In this document: positions 40,385-40,739 of the stretch, piece by piece
Position numbering within the stretch: position 1 is the stretch's first letter
How the letters are laid out: every line of letters begins with the position of its first letter
NCBI RefSeq assembly: GCF_023333585.1
Contig: NZ_JAIQZN010000057.1
Coordinates: 1-40,739 of the forward strand
Source: Argonema antarcticum A004/B2
GTDB lineage: Bacteria > Cyanobacteriota > Cyanobacteriia > Cyanobacteriales > Aerosakkonemataceae
Direction of reading: 5' to 3'
DNA length: 40,739 nt
The notes under the pieces: generated by a model
Database searches by the model: none
What the model was told of the DNA's origin: nothing
What the model saw: only the letters and a program-made list of their open reading frames with translations
Translations under genes and position numbers: made by a program

Positions 40385-40739
40385 TCATCCTTCTTTAGAC
40401 TGAGTTGAGTCAGTAGGTTCAGAGTTATTAGTAGCGCTTATCTTAGCACGCAAGTTTTCGAGGTTTTCGCGAATAGCGATAGTTTGGGGATGGTTGGAGC
40501 CTAAAGTGCGTTTTCTCAATTCCAAAGTTTGCAAATACAGCGGTTCTGCTTCCCTGTATCTTCCTTGGGAATAGTAGAGATTTGCCAGATTGTTCAGATT
40601 TGTGGCGACATTGGGATGTTCATCTCCCAACCAGCGTTTTGTCAATTCCAAAGTTTGCAATAACAGCGGTTCTGCTTCCCTGTATCTTCCTTGGGAATAG
40701 TAGAGATTTGCCAGATTGTTCAGATTTGTGGCGACATTG
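40385..40739 (-). CDS. Tetratricopeptide repeat protein, C-terminal part (runs off the window)
   Basis: The frame is open to the window edge at 40739, so the start lies outside. It encodes kinesin-light-chain-type TPRs of 42 residues (LGDEHPNVATNLNNLANLYY, SQGRYREAEPLYLQTLELRK), with at least two near-identical copies at DNA level (126-base period). The last part diverges (LGSNHPQTIAIRENLENLRA) and ends in a short Ser/Thr/Glu tail. Such proteins are scaffolds; function depends on the missing N-terminal domain. After the stop, an ATCCTTCTTTAG sequence is repeated once. Confidence 0.85.
   Translation of the reverse strand, partial: NVATNLNNLANLYYSQGRYREAEPLLLQTLELTKRWLGDEHPNVATNLNNLANLYYSQGRYREAEPLYLQTLELRKRTLGSNHPQTIAIRENLENLRAKISATNNSEPTDSTQSKEG

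Overview
The window looks like the chromosome of a filamentous cyanobacterium, probably an Oscillatoriales/Microcoleus-type organism. The GCGATCGC (HIP1) octamer recurs throughout. Several genes belong to families largely confined to cyanobacteria and plastids (DUF2854, CRR7/DUF3571, DUF2605, DUF2973). Intergenic regions are full of heptamer and octamer arrays and short palindromes of the kind common in this group. The genus assignment is inference. I recognised no tRNA, rRNA or CRISPR array.

The left part (1-23.3 kb) is an ordinary mosaic of housekeeping and signalling genes. These are Fe superoxide dismutase, polyphosphate kinase, an orphan receiver protein, DUF2854 and CRR7 (convergent, sharing a repeat-built hairpin), a YegS-type lipid kinase, a REC-GGDEF diguanylate cyclase, a glycogen-debranching-like enzyme, a remnant of an AAA ATPase, the DUF2973/DUF2605 pair, thrS, a RelB/ParE-like toxin-antitoxin pair, DUF4058, a DUF3095 cyclase-like protein, thrB, a CheY-like regulator, a multi-PAS histidine kinase and a SUI1/eIF1-like factor.

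The middle part (about 23.3-35.4 kb) is a degraded accessory region. Intact genes (dnaJ/cbpM, an Acg-type nitroreductase, a rifampin ADP-ribosyltransferase homologue, an AAC(3)-I-type acetyltransferase, DUF6544, a ferrochelatase-like protein, a DUF2807 lipoprotein, a ZIP transporter, DUF1003, a CadD-like transporter) lie among at least eight gene fragments. Two blocks are old duplicates that decayed in a complementary way. One keeps dnaJ and only the 3' end of the ZIP gene. The other keeps the ZIP gene and only an internal piece of dnaJ. Both broken pieces carry a 104-bp insertion at a TA dinucleotide, and the intact paralogue shows the empty site for each. A third, nested TA insertion lies at 6.4 kb. 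Together these define three families of small inverted-repeat elements resembling MITEs. Downstream of the arr homologue is a hairpin with the layout of an integron attC site, so arr may be a stranded gene cassette.

The right part (35.4-40.7 kb) returns to core genes: a DUF202 membrane protein, trpB, a CAP-domain lipoprotein overlapping an RNase D-like exonuclease, two related rhodanese-fold proteins lacking the catalytic cysteine, and the C-terminal end of a TPR protein that runs off the window.

Family assignments come from reading motifs by eye. No database search was run.
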